Assembly: GCA_964516325.1 (NCBI GenBank)
Contig: CAZFAP010000092.1
Span: 1 to 18,890 of the forward strand
DNA: 18,890 nt
Reading direction: 5' to 3'
Source of the DNA: CAZFAP01 sp964516325
GTDB lineage: Bacteria; Auribacterota; JABMQX01
The notes under the pieces were generated by a model. It saw nothing but the letters and a program-made list of their open reading frames with translations, ran no database searches and was not told where the DNA came from. Below are positions 1-8,172 of this stretch, piece after piece. Numbering within the stretch: the stretch's first letter is position 1; every line of letters begins with the position of its first letter. Both the position numbers and the translations under genes were made by a program.

Positions 1-26
1 GCACTCCGGATAGGATCCTATACATT

Positions 27-175
27 TTATCCCCCAATCACCCTCAAAAAAATCTCAAAATCCCAATCCGGTGCGGAAGTTGGGCTAACCTTCAGAACCG
101 AACCTGCATCTCTTGGCTGCGTCCCCGCGGCGAACTGCTCCAGGTTCCTCGGGCGATTCCCCACAGGCGCTGCTT
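27..175 (-). pseudogene. Remnant of a C-terminal linker of a secreted protein
   Basis: A short minus-strand stretch encodes NLEQFAAGTQPRDAGSVLKV. This closely parallels NLYEFMAGTDPKQASSLLKV in the intact repeat protein at 1321-3342, where it is the end of a calcium-binding D-x-D-G-D-G linker just before the FYR module. Here the aspartates before NLE are gone (the peptide reads APVGNRPRNLE), no FYR module follows, and the frame stops about 19 residues after SVLKV. The only ATG that opens this frame lies inside the end of the neighbouring NHL gene and gives no sensible N-terminus. I read it as a decayed gene tail, possibly left by duplication or deletion. It is too short to exclude chance completely. 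Nothing else is recognisable in 1-274. Confidence 0.35.
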
Positions 176-274
176 CTGCGTGGTGCACCGACTGACGTTG
201 TCGGATGACATCATGCCGCCTTGCGGGCCCACTCAGCTCCTGATTTCGGCGAAACAATCTCGCGTGAACAGCGA

Positions 275-1298
275 TCAAGGCAGGAGTTCAACCCGGTAGA
301 ATCGGCGTTTGGCGCCCGAAGGCGGCCCAAGGGAGTGCTGTCCATCATCCGTCCAGGAGTTGATGCCCGTGCCAGATGCGGGAAGCGTCTCCGGAAAAGC
401 CGACCAGTCCAAGAGGTCAGCCGACAACCAGACCGTGTAGCTCCTGCCGCTGGCGCTGTACCATTCGATGAAAGGCTGGCCCAGGGGATCGGCATACACT
501 CCCTTCATTCCAAACTCCCGCCGGAATTTCTGGATGCGCTGGTTGTTGTAGTCGCTGACATAGACGTTGCCAGAACTGTCCACGGCGGCGTCGCAGGGCG
601 CCCAGAGCTCCCCATCTCGGGTACCTTCACTCCCCCACTTTGTCAGGAATACCCCTTCCGAGGTGAACTTCTGGATGCGGTGGTTGTTGGTGTCCACGAC
701 GAACATGTTCCCGGAGCTGTCCAAAGCAACGCCCATCGGATAACGAAACTCCCCATCCCCACCGCCCTGCGTTCCCCACTTTTGCAGGAATGCTTCTTCC
801 GAGGTGAACTTCTGAATACGGTTGTTTCCGACGTCGGCGACGTAGACGTTACCCCAGGTGTCCACGGCGACGCCGCTGGGGCGATAGAGCTGACCGTCCG
901 CACCGCCCCTGCCCCCCACGTTTTCAGGAATGCTCCTTCCGAGGTGAACTTTTGGATGCGGTCGTTGAGGAGATCGGTGACGTACACGTTGTCCGAACTG
1001 TTCACAGCAACGCCCAGGGGCAATAGAGCTCCCCGTCTCCACTCCCCTGGCTTCCCCATTTCTTCAGGAATACTCCCTCCGACGTAAACTTCTGGATGCG
1101 GTGGTTCCACGTGTCGGCCACGTAGACGTTGCCGAGGCTGTCCAGAGCGACGCACCCGGGGTAATTGAACTGCCCGTCTCCGCTGCCCTTGCTCCCCCAT
1201 TTCCCGACGAATATCTCCCCGTCAGCGATAAACGCCAATGAACAAAAAGCCAGAAGCCCTGACCAAACACCGAATCTCAAGCTGACGAACCGTTTCAT
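275..1298 (-). pseudogene. Secreted NHL-repeat protein with FYR C-terminal module, frame broken twice
   Basis: The start at 1298 has a strong AGGAGGG ribosome site and a signal peptide (MKRFVSLRFGVWSGLLAFCS). Five NHL beta-propeller units of 47 residues follow, each with the pattern GVAVDSSGNVYVADxxNxRIQKFTSEG-FLxKWG. The last part is a module ending RFYRVELLP. The reading frame changes twice, near 1017-1020 (a run of four G) and near 912-917 (a run of six C). Restoring one base in each run makes one continuous protein of about 340 residues. The repeat spacing shows the same losses. NHL proteins are usually extracellular binding or scaffold propellers, and no enzyme motif is visible. It lies 22 nt after the repeat protein gene on the same strand, so the two are probably co-transcribed. 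Either the assembly has indel errors or the gene is decaying. Confidence 0.8.
530..1100 (-). repeat. Tandem 141-nt repeats encoding NHL units
   Basis: Equivalent bases of the repeated 'ctggatgcg' segment (plus-strand reading) fall at 530, 671, 812, 952 and 1092. The spacings are 141, 141, 140 and 140 nt. The unit is 47 codons, so the two 140-nt spacings each lack one base. Similarity at the DNA level suggests recent unit duplication. Confidence 0.85.
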
Positions 1299-1320
1299 CG
1301 TGCCCTCCTTCCTCTGAAAC

Positions 1321-3342
1321 TCATGGAATCACCACCGCCCGATAGAACCTCTTCGCGGCCCCCCCTGCGGTCGAGTCTCGCCACTCGGTTGCGCTTTCCA
1401 GAGCTACGATCTCCCCGCTAACGGTTCGCCAAGCGGCCATATTGTCGCTCGCCTCCACCCTGTACCTGAGACCGGGGACGCTCTGCCAACGAACCACCGC
1501 CTCCCCCACGAGCGAAATCTTCTCGACCTTCAGCAAGGAAGATGCCTGCTTCGGGTCCGTCCCCGCCATGAATTCATAGAGATTGATTTTCCCGTCTCCA
1601 TCTGGGTCCTGAACCGAATCGCTCGGGTCAAGCCTGTTAAAACCGTACTTGTCCTCCCACCAATCCGCCATACCGTCAAAGTCCGAGTCCACCTGCACCG
1701 GATCGAAAATCGTGACTGCGGTTGTGCCCCAGATGATACCCAGGTCCTTGCTGACCGTTGTGCCCGCTCGCAGGTAATCAACCGGATATGTCTCCCACTC
1801 GGCTCTTTCCCTGCTGTATCCGAAAACATACCCCTGGTTTCCCGTAACAATCGCCAGGCGGTCACCGGAATCGGTCCGCACGAAGTTCCCCAGGAAGAGA
1901 AGAGGGTCCCATGCCGCCGAGCCGGCAGTATATCCGTACCCGCGCTCTGCGCCCCAAGCGAGGCAAATCTGCTCCTTGGCTTCGCCCCCGGAGGTCCCGG
2001 CGGGCGTGTCCGCAATCCACCAGTCGTGGTTCAGTACGTCATAGACATGGACTTCGCTCACCGTCCGAATCATTGCCAGGTAGTCTCCGACGCTTCCCGT
2101 GCGGGAGCCGCCCGAAATGGTCTTCGTCTTCCAGTCGCCGTCAAGCCCGTCGTAAATAAACACCTCCACGTCCGTCCAGAGCGCTGCGACGTTCTCAGCG
2201 GCGGCTCCTGTGATCGTCCGGGAAGGGAGGTCCACCGCTCCCCACATTCCCTTCGTGGTTGAGTAACCGAACGCGGTGAGATTCGTTCGAATGGTTCCAA
2301 TTCCCACCCCCATCAATACCTGCGGCGAAGCTCCCACCAATATCTCCGACGCCCACGATCCGAGACTCGGACTGTATCCGTAAATCTTTCGGTCGGTCCA
2401 CATGAGGGCGACGTATTCGCCCGTCTCCGCGCTCGGAGACGCCCCCGCCAGACTAACCCGCGTCCAGGTTCCCGTCGAAGGCGTGTAGCCGTATGCGTTT
2501 CCGCTCGTCCACAAAACCGCGACGCCTCTGCCCCCCTTCGCTCCGGCGACCGTCCCCGACGGAAAAACAGAGGACCAGCTCCCCTTGCTCGCGCTGAACC
2601 CGTGCGCCTTGCTCGCGCTATAGAGGATTGCGAGGTCCTCGTTGGCGATGCCGCTCTCGGGTTTCCCGGACAGCGTATCCGACTTCCACACGCCATCATT
2701 TGCGCTAAAACCGTAAACCTTCGTCCCGGTCCAGACGATTGCGACCCTCGGGCCAACCGCATAGCCCAGAGGGTCGGTTGTTACCGAGAGTTCCGTCCAG
2801 CGGTCAAGAAATGCGCTATATCCGTACGACTTTCTGCCCGAGCGAACCAACGCTATCTGCTTGTTGACGTCCACCGACCCAATCGCAGCGGTCAGACTCA
2901 GCACGCTCCACTTCCCGGTTAGCGCGCTGTAGGCATAGACCTTGGTGGCTGTCCACACGACCGCGATGTCGTCCGCCGCATTGCAGTTAACCGCCTGCTC
3001 TTCGAGGGTCGCCTCCGCCCAACTCGCTACCTTCGAGCTGAACCCCCAGGCTTTCGACGCCGACCAGCAAACCGCCGTCCTCGGTGCCACTTTGCGCCCC
3101 AACAGAACCGTTGGGACACCCTGGCTCACCCACCTCCTTCTCGCACGCTCGTAGGCATGGACGTAGTTCTGCGTTATAACCAGAGCGGTGCTTTCCTCCA
3201 GCTCGACTGCCGTTATCTCTTCCGGCATAGTCGTCTTCATCCACGAGGAAGAGGGTTCAGCCGTGGCGGCAAGCCACGCGAAAATCCCAATCGCCAAACC
3301 CGCCGCAATCGCAAAAGACTCAATCCTTCCCAGCCTGTGCAT
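1321..3342 (-). CDS. Secreted 14-unit repeat protein with Ca-binding linker and FYR module
   Basis: Function is unknown. I chose the ATG at 3342 (673 residues) because GGAG lies 8 nt upstream of it; a TTG six bases further up is too close to that site. The N-terminus is a signal peptide or anchor (IESFAIAAGLAIGIFAWLAA). Residues about 53-550 are a run of about 14 degenerate units of roughly 35-42 residues, each built on [IV]A[IV]xWTxxKxYGYSxxxGxW, a beta-propeller-like pattern; 14 would fit two seven-bladed propellers. A calcium-binding linker follows (DSDFDGMADWWEDKYG, then DPDGDGKINLYEF, about 551-600), then a C-terminal module with VRWQSVPGLRYRV and a terminal KRFYRAVVIP. It is followed after 22 nt by the NHL gene and is itself about 107 nt beyond priA. 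No catalytic motif is visible; a cell-surface or extracellular binding role is a guess. Confidence 0.85.
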   Translation of the reverse strand: MHRLGRIESFAIAAGLAIGIFAWLAATAEPSSSWMKTTMPEEITAVELEESTALVITQNYVHAYERARRRWVSQGVPTVLLGRKVAPRTAVCWSASKAWGFSSKVASWAEATLEEQAVNCNAADDIAVVWTATKVYAYSALTGKWSVLSLTAAIGSVDVNKQIALVRSGRKSYGYSAFLDRWTELSVTTDPLGYAVGPRVAIVWTGTKVYGFSANDGVWKSDTLSGKPESGIANEDLAILYSASKAHGFSASKGSWSSVFPSGTVAGAKGGRGVAVLWTSGNAYGYTPSTGTWTRVSLAGASPSAETGEYVALMWTDRKIYGYSPSLGSWASEILVGASPQVLMGVGIGTIRTNLTAFGYSTTKGMWGAVDLPSRTITGAAAENVAALWTDVEVFIYDGLDGDWKTKTISGGSRTGSVGDYLAMIRTVSEVHVYDVLNHDWWIADTPAGTSGGEAKEQICLAWGAERGYGYTAGSAAWDPLLFLGNFVRTDSGDRLAIVTGNQGYVFGYSRERAEWETYPVDYLRAGTTVSKDLGIIWGTTAVTIFDPVQVDSDFDGMADWWEDKYGFNRLDPSDSVQDPDGDGKINLYEFMAGTDPKQASSLLKVEKISLVGEAVVRWQSVPGLRYRVEASDNMAAWRTVSGEIVALESATEWRDSTAGGAAKRFYRAVVIP

Positions 3343-3448
3343 TGTCAATTCTCCATTCTTCGCTGCTCACGTGTCGGTCTTGTGCCTCGCGCCCACTTAT
3401 CGTCGAAGGACCGAACGGGCGTCGGCATGCGTGCGCTGCTGCCAACGC

Positions 3449-5689
3449 CTAATCCACTGCAATGGGATCAACGTCAATCCCAACCCGCATGCTGGACGGA
3501 ACCCTTGTTTCCTTAAGCGCCTCCCGATACGCCGCGGTTACCGGCTCAACCGCAGGACACTTCACGACCGCCCGATAGCGATAGACTCTCTTCGCTCTGA
3601 CGACCCGAGCCGGCACGGGACCGAGGAGTTTTCCATTCTCGCCGAGCTTCTCCGCCAAGTGCCGGGCGAGCTCGACCGCTTTCTCCTTCACCTTTCCCTC
3701 ATCCTTTCCCGTAACCGTCACGCACACCAAATGCCCCGCCGGCGGATAGCTCAGCTCCTCTCTCCGTCTTATCTCTTCCTGAGAAAACAACGTGTAATCG
3801 TGTGTCTTCGCGGCGAGGACTGCCTCGTGCTCCGGTTGGAACGTCTGGATCACCACGTCGCCGGGAACCTCGCCCCTCCCCGCCCTTCCGGCGACCTGCA
3901 TGATAAGCTGAAACGTCCTCTCCGCCGCCCGAAAATCGTGCACCTGCAGCGACGTGTCCGATGATATGATGCCGACTAAAGTAACGTTCTCGAAGTGAAG
4001 ACCCTTGCTAATCATCTGCGTCCCCAGAAGGACATCGGCTTTGCCGACCTTGAAATCCCGCAGGATTTTGAAGTGGGAATCCTTCTGCCGGGTCGTGTCG
4101 TAGTCCATGCGAAGCACTCGCACCTCCGGAAACACTTTCTTCAGCATCCGCTCGACCCTCTCCGTCCCCATTCCGTGATGGGCCAACGTGTTCGTTCTGC
4201 ACGCGGGACAGGTGCTCGACGCTGGCACAGAATAGCCGCATATATGACAGAGCAGTCTTTCTTCCTTTTTGTGGTACTTCAGCGCGATGCTGCAATGCTC
4301 GCATTCCAGCACCTTCCCACATCCCCGACAACTCAGCGCCGTCGAGTATCCCCTTCGGTTGAGAAAGAGCATCGTCTGCTCCGACCTCTTCAGCCTCACC
4401 TCAATCGCCTTCAACAGAACGTCCGAGAAAATGGGCGTTCCCTTCTGCTTCTCCGCCTCCCTTCTCATGTCCACGACAATCATTCTCGGGAGGGGCCGAT
4501 CGTCAACCCTTTTCGACAGGCGCCCCAGACGATATGCCCCCTTCGCCGCGCTGTAAAAGGATTCTAACGACGGCGTCGCGCTTCCGAGAATCACGACGGC
4601 GTTCTCGTTCCGCCCGCGCCACACCGCCACGTCTCTCGCGTGGTAAGGCGGGCAGAGTTCGGACTGCTTGTAGCTCTGATCGTGCTCTTCGTCCACGGCG
4701 ATCAGCCGGAGGTTCGGCGACGGCGCGAAAACCGCGGAGCGCGCCCCCACCGCTATCATCGCCTCCCCGGCGAGAATCTTATGCCATTGGTCATGTCTCT
4801 CCCCATGAGAGAGCCTGTGGTGAAGAACCGCGACCTTCTCTCCAAAGCGCGACCGGAACCTCTCGATGGTCTGTGGTGTCAGCGAAATCTCCGGGACGAG
4901 CATGATGCTGCTTTTCCCCTGGTCGAGAGCGCGAGCAATCGTCTGGAGGTATATCTCGGTTTTCCCGCTGGCGGTGACCCCATGGATGAGATGAACCGCG
5001 TGAACGCCTGCATCTATATCCCTGCAAATAGCCTCAAAAATCGCTGCCTGCTCCGCGTTGAGCTTCTTTGCCTCGCTCGGGAGATAGACGTCCCCTTTCA
5101 AAGCGAGCCTCTCAACTCTCCTCTTCTCGATTTGTGCCAGTCCCATCTTCACGAGGCTTCGGACCGTCTCGGGCGTGCCCCCGCTCTCCCTGCACAGCTC
5201 CTCAAGCGAAATGTCCTTGCCCGCATTGATCAGGACCTCCAGGACCGCTGCTTTTTTCGGGGAGCGCTGCCGCAGGTGAACACAGGCGACCCTTGTCCCG
5301 TCAATTGTTTTCGCCCGCTTCACGAACGCCGCTTCCTTGAAGCCCGCGCCGGGTCGCCGAACGCTCGCTGGAACAATGCAGTTCAGCGTCACTCCGAGCG
5401 GCGCGCAGTAATAATCCGAGACCCATCGGGCAAGCTCCATGAGCCTCGGCGGAATTGCGAAATCGCTGCCGACGGTCCCCGCGATTTCCTTCACAGGCTC
5501 GAACGACGGTTTGTCGGAAAAACTGACCACGTACCCCGTTCGGGTCGCGCTCCCGAGCGGGACCCAAACCCTGCTCCCTACATTGATGCCATCGCGCAGC
5601 TTCTCCGGCACGGCGTAGTCGAGCTCTTTCCCGACTGCCACCTCCAAGGCTACCTGCGCAAACTTCTTGGATGAGGCATCACTTCCCAT
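3449..5689 (-). CDS. priA: Primosomal protein N' (replication restart helicase PriA)
   Basis: PriA is a 3'-to-5' superfamily 2 DNA helicase that recognises stalled forks and reloads the replicative helicase. The 746-residue length is normal for the family. Visible in order are the N-terminal fork-binding region (LDYAVPEKL, then GSRVWVPLGSATRTGYVV), Walker A GVTASGKTE (about 237-245), Walker B/DEAH-type VDEEHDQSYKQ (333-336), GSATPSLESF (369-378), and eight zinc-binding cysteines in four CxxC pairs (C454, 457, 463, 466, 481, 484, 494, 497). Further on are MGTERVERML and the helicase motifs LLGTQMISKGLHF and QVAGRAGRG. Walker A has Ala where Gly is usual (GVTGSGKTE), a mild change. The start overlaps the end of the uracil-DNA glycosylase gene by 11 nt, so translation is probably coupled. 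No truncation is seen. Confidence 0.97.
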   Translation of the reverse strand: MGSDASSKKFAQVALEVAVGKELDYAVPEKLRDGINVGSRVWVPLGSATRTGYVVSFSDKPSFEPVKEIAGTVGSDFAIPPRLMELARWVSDYYCAPLGVTLNCIVPASVRRPGAGFKEAAFVKRAKTIDGTRVACVHLRQRSPKKAAVLEVLINAGKDISLEELCRESGGTPETVRSLVKMGLAQIEKRRVERLALKGDVYLPSEAKKLNAEQAAIFEAICRDIDAGVHAVHLIHGVTASGKTEIYLQTIARALDQGKSSIMLVPEISLTPQTIERFRSRFGEKVAVLHHRLSHGERHDQWHKILAGEAMIAVGARSAVFAPSPNLRLIAVDEEHDQSYKQSELCPPYHARDVAVWRGRNENAVVILGSATPSLESFYSAAKGAYRLGRLSKRVDDRPLPRMIVVDMRREAEKQKGTPIFSDVLLKAIEVRLKRSEQTMLFLNRRGYSTALSCRGCGKVLECEHCSIALKYHKKEERLLCHICGYSVPASSTCPACRTNTLAHHGMGTERVERMLKKVFPEVRVLRMDYDTTRQKDSHFKILRDFKVGKADVLLGTQMISKGLHFENVTLVGIISSDTSLQVHDFRAAERTFQLIMQVAGRAGRGEVPGDVVIQTFQPEHEAVLAAKTHDYTLFSQEEIRRREELSYPPAGHLVCVTVTGKDEGKVKEKAVELARHLAEKLGENGKLLGPVPARVVRAKRVYRYRAVVKCPAVEPVTAAYREALKETRVPSSMRVGIDVDPIAVD

Positions 5690-6407
5690 CTTTCGCCTGG
5701 CTTCCCTTCACGACTTCGAGGACCTTTTTCATGTCCTCCCACAGCTCCCTTTTGCTGTTCGGATTTCGCAGGAGATAAGACGGATGAAACGTCGGCATCA
5801 CCGGTATTCCGTGAAAGCTCCCCCAATTTCCTCTGAGCTTGGTGATCGGCGTCGTAACTCCTAAGAGCCTGTGCGCGGCGTGCTTCCCCAGCGCCACAAT
5901 TACCTTCGGCTTGATCAATTCAATTTGCATTGCCAGGTATGGGAAGCACCGCTGAACTTCTTCGGGGAGCGGTTCCCGATTCCCTGGCGGGCGGCATTTC
6001 AGAATGTTCGCTATATAGACCTCTTCCGGCTCGTACTTCATCGCCCGGATGATTTTCCTCAAAAGCTGCCCCGCCCTCCCCACGAAGGGTCTCCCCTGCT
6101 CATCTTCGTCCGCCCCCGGCGCCTCACCGACATAGACGATGTCCGCCTTCTCGCTTCCCTCGCCGAAAACCACGTTCAGCCTGTCCTCGCCGATGGGGCA
6201 CTTGTGGCACTTTTTCATCACCCTCTCAAGCTCTCGCAGAGTCGTGACGCCGCGAGTCGCCCGGGTCGCTCTCTCCAACGACCTTCTCCCTTCTGCCGAA
6301 AGATAGACCTCTCGCGCACCATCCTGCTTCATCTGCAAGAGATAGTCCCTGACTTTACCGAGCACATCAGCCATCGCACCCGAACCGGTTTTCGCAGGCA
6401 CAGACAT
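5679..6407 (-). CDS. udg: Uracil-DNA glycosylase, family 4 (iron-sulfur type)
   Basis: This enzyme removes uracil from DNA to start base-excision repair. The motif GEAPGADEDEQGRPFVGRAG (about 94-112) is the family 4 active-site and water-activating region, and HPSYLLR (208-214) is the second catalytic motif. Four cysteines, C67 and C70 (KCHKCPIG), C138 (LKCRPPGNR) and C154 (RCFPYL), match the [4Fe-4S] ligands of the family. The length, 242 residues, is somewhat longer than the core because of an N-terminal extension of about 55 residues that resembles the extension in SPO1-type homologues. The gene lies 31 nt after the IspH-UbiA gene and overlaps priA, so it belongs to the same transcript. 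Met12 is an alternative start; the ribosome site (AAAGGG) favours the first ATG only weakly. Confidence 0.95.
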   Translation of the reverse strand: MSVPAKTGSGAMADVLGKVRDYLLQMKQDGAREVYLSAEGRRSLERATRATRGVTTLRELERVMKKCHKCPIGEDRLNVVFGEGSEKADIVYVGEAPGADEDEQGRPFVGRAGQLLRKIIRAMKYEPEEVYIANILKCRPPGNREPLPEEVQRCFPYLAMQIELIKPKVIVALGKHAAHRLLGVTTPITKLRGNWGSFHGIPVMPTFHPSYLLRNPNSKRELWEDMKKVLEVVKGSQAKDGK

Positions 6408-6438
6408 TTTTGCCCTTTCCGTCGGTTCCTTCCTTTCC

Positions 6439-8172
6439 TCACGTCGCGATCAACCAGAACAGCGCGAGGAGTTCCGCGACAATGAAGCCCGTGTCGGCGA
6501 TGATCTCGCACTTCATAGCTTGATGCATCAATCCAAAATGATACGAAGCCAGGTAGCCCAGAACAAACGCTAGCGTCACTAATTGCGCAAAGCCGGAGCC
6601 GTTCACCCACTTCGAGGCGCTCGCTACAATCATCAGGGCAATGCTGACGACAACAATTCCTGCCAGCAACAGCTTCGTCCTCTTCTCTCCTATCAGAATT
6701 GGAATCGTCTCATTCCCGATCATCATATCGCCCTGAACGTCCCTCAAATCCAAAAGCGTTGACCGCGAAAAGACCAGCGCAAAGCAAAAAACGAAGACCG
6801 TCAGCGTCGGCAGGAACTCCAATCTGCTTTGCAGCTCAAGAACGGGGAGAAGGATAATCGTCAAGCACCAGGCGAGCGCGGTGCCTAAGTTCTTCGACAT
6901 CGGAAGGTCTCGCAAGCGCCGGATTTTTATCGCATTGGCGATCTTCCGTGGCACGATGGGCAGGTTGTACACGAGACCCAGTACCGTCGCAAAGGCCATC
7001 AACCCGAACGCGAGGGAGCTTATCAAGGCGGTCAGCCCCACCGCGCCATAGGCCGCGACGATGCCCGCGATCACGAGGCCCTTCTTGTACCTTTCCAATA
7101 CGTTCAACTTGTAGGATTCCTTGTACTGGGAATACTCGCGGTCGGTGTAATGATTGAGAACATGCAATGCGAAAATGAACAAGCCCGAAACCGCCACCGA
7201 CAACGGCGCCGGCCAGAGATTTCTCATCACGGCGCAGGCAAAACACAACGCCGCCGCCCCCACTCCCACGTACACATCCCCCTTGACCACGAACTCCGTC
7301 ACGTGCGACAGAGCCCTCCTGACGCGACTCGCCCTCGCCTCGCTCAAGTGCTCCAGTCGGTCAATGACCTTCTCGATCACCCAGTTCGGCGTGGACGCCC
7401 CGGCAGTAACCCCCATGTGTTCAATCCCGGCAAGGTCCTCTTCCTTTAGCTCGCCCGGCTCTTCGATGTGAAAAGTCTTCACGCTCATTCCGCGCGAAAT
7501 CTCCGCCAGCCGCTTCGTGTTCGCGCTGTTCCTTCCCCCGACGACAACCAGGGCGTCCACTTTCATGGCGAGCGCCTTGACTTCTTCCTGCCGTCGAGTC
7601 GTCGCATCGCAAATCGTGTCGAAGACCTTCAGGTCTTTGCTTTTCTTCCTGAGTTCCCTCACCATCTTCTCAAACAATCGCCGCTCTTGCGTGCTCTGGG
7701 CCACCACGCAGATTTTCCCCCGCGGAACCTCCTTGACGTCCTCCACCCCCTCCACCACCACTCCCTTCCCGCCCGCGTATCCCGTGAGCGCTGAGACTTC
7801 CGCGTGCCCCTTATCTCCGACGATGACAACCGTGTAGCCTTCCTTCGCGTGCTTCTCGATGATGTTTCGTATCCGAAGCACCAGCGGGCACGTCGCGTCC
7901 CGACACTCCAATCCCGACTTCTCGATTCCCTCCCTTTCCTCCGGCCCGATTCCGTGCGCCCGAATGATTATCGTCCCCGACTCCAAACCAGAAACATCCT
8001 CCACCACGTGCACGTTCTTTTTCTCGAGCATCTCCACCGTCTGCGGGCTGTGAATGAGCGGCCCCAACGTATAAATGCCCTCGCCCTTCTCCCTGGCGGT
8101 CTCCAGGGCAATGTTCACCGCCCTCTTCACACCCATGCAAAAGCCCGCTGTCTCCGCCAGGTAAATTCTCAT
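6439..8172 (-). CDS. ispH: Fusion of HMBPP reductase (IspH) and UbiA-type prenyltransferase
   Basis: One 577-residue frame joins two normally separate proteins. Residues 1-285 are IspH (LytB), the [4Fe-4S] enzyme that turns HMBPP into IPP and DMAPP. Its cluster cysteines are C12 (AGFCMGVKRA), C95 (DATCPLV) and C188 (DTICDATTRRQ); H41, H73, H123 and E125 are present, as are GGRNSANTKRLAE and GVTAGASTPNW. Residues about 290-577 form a membrane domain with eight or nine hydrophobic helices. It has a UbiA-like second motif DLRDVQGD (475-482) followed by ETIPILIG, and a weaker first motif NHYTDREYSQ (340-349). UbiA enzymes attach prenyl chains to quinone, heme or lipid acceptors; the acceptor here is unknown. 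I start at 8172 because IspH proteins begin MRIYLAETAGFC and this ATG overlaps the thyX stop as ATGA, a coupling arrangement. The frame is also open further upstream, but that part lies inside thyX. Confidence 0.93.
   Translation of the reverse strand: MRIYLAETAGFCMGVKRAVNIALETAREKGEGIYTLGPLIHSPQTVEMLEKKNVHVVEDVSGLESGTIIIRAHGIGPEEREGIEKSGLECRDATCPLVLRIRNIIEKHAKEGYTVVIVGDKGHAEVSALTGYAGGKGVVVEGVEDVKEVPRGKICVVAQSTQERRLFEKMVRELRKKSKDLKVFDTICDATTRRQEEVKALAMKVDALVVVGGRNSANTKRLAEISRGMSVKTFHIEEPGELKEEDLAGIEHMGVTAGASTPNWVIEKVIDRLEHLSEARASRVRRALSHVTEFVVKGDVYVGVGAAALCFACAVMRNLWPAPLSVAVSGLFIFALHVLNHYTDREYSQYKESYKLNVLERYKKGLVIAGIVAAYGAVGLTALISSLAFGLMAFATVLGLVYNLPIVPRKIANAIKIRRLRDLPMSKNLGTALAWCLTIILLPVLELQSRLEFLPTLTVFVFCFALVFSRSTLLDLRDVQGDMMIGNETIPILIGEKRTKLLLAGIVVVSIALMIVASASKWVNGSGFAQLVTLAFVLGYLASYHFGLMHQAMKCEIIADTGFIVAELLALFWLIAT

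Noticed and set aside
221..1087. 288-residue open frame on the plus strand
   Set aside because: It lies opposite the NHL repeats; its own repeats are just the antisense reading of the 141-nt units, and it has no domain.
520..1200. Regular repeats as a possible CRISPR array
   Set aside because: The repeats are 141 nt, in frame, and encode NHL propeller units.
3343..3348. TTGACA just before the repeat-protein ATG as a -35 box
   Set aside because: It overlaps the ribosome site-to-start spacer, so it cannot drive this gene.
4640..5674. 344-residue open frame on the plus strand
   Set aside because: Antisense to priA, rich in Arg/Pro/His, with no ribosome site or domain.
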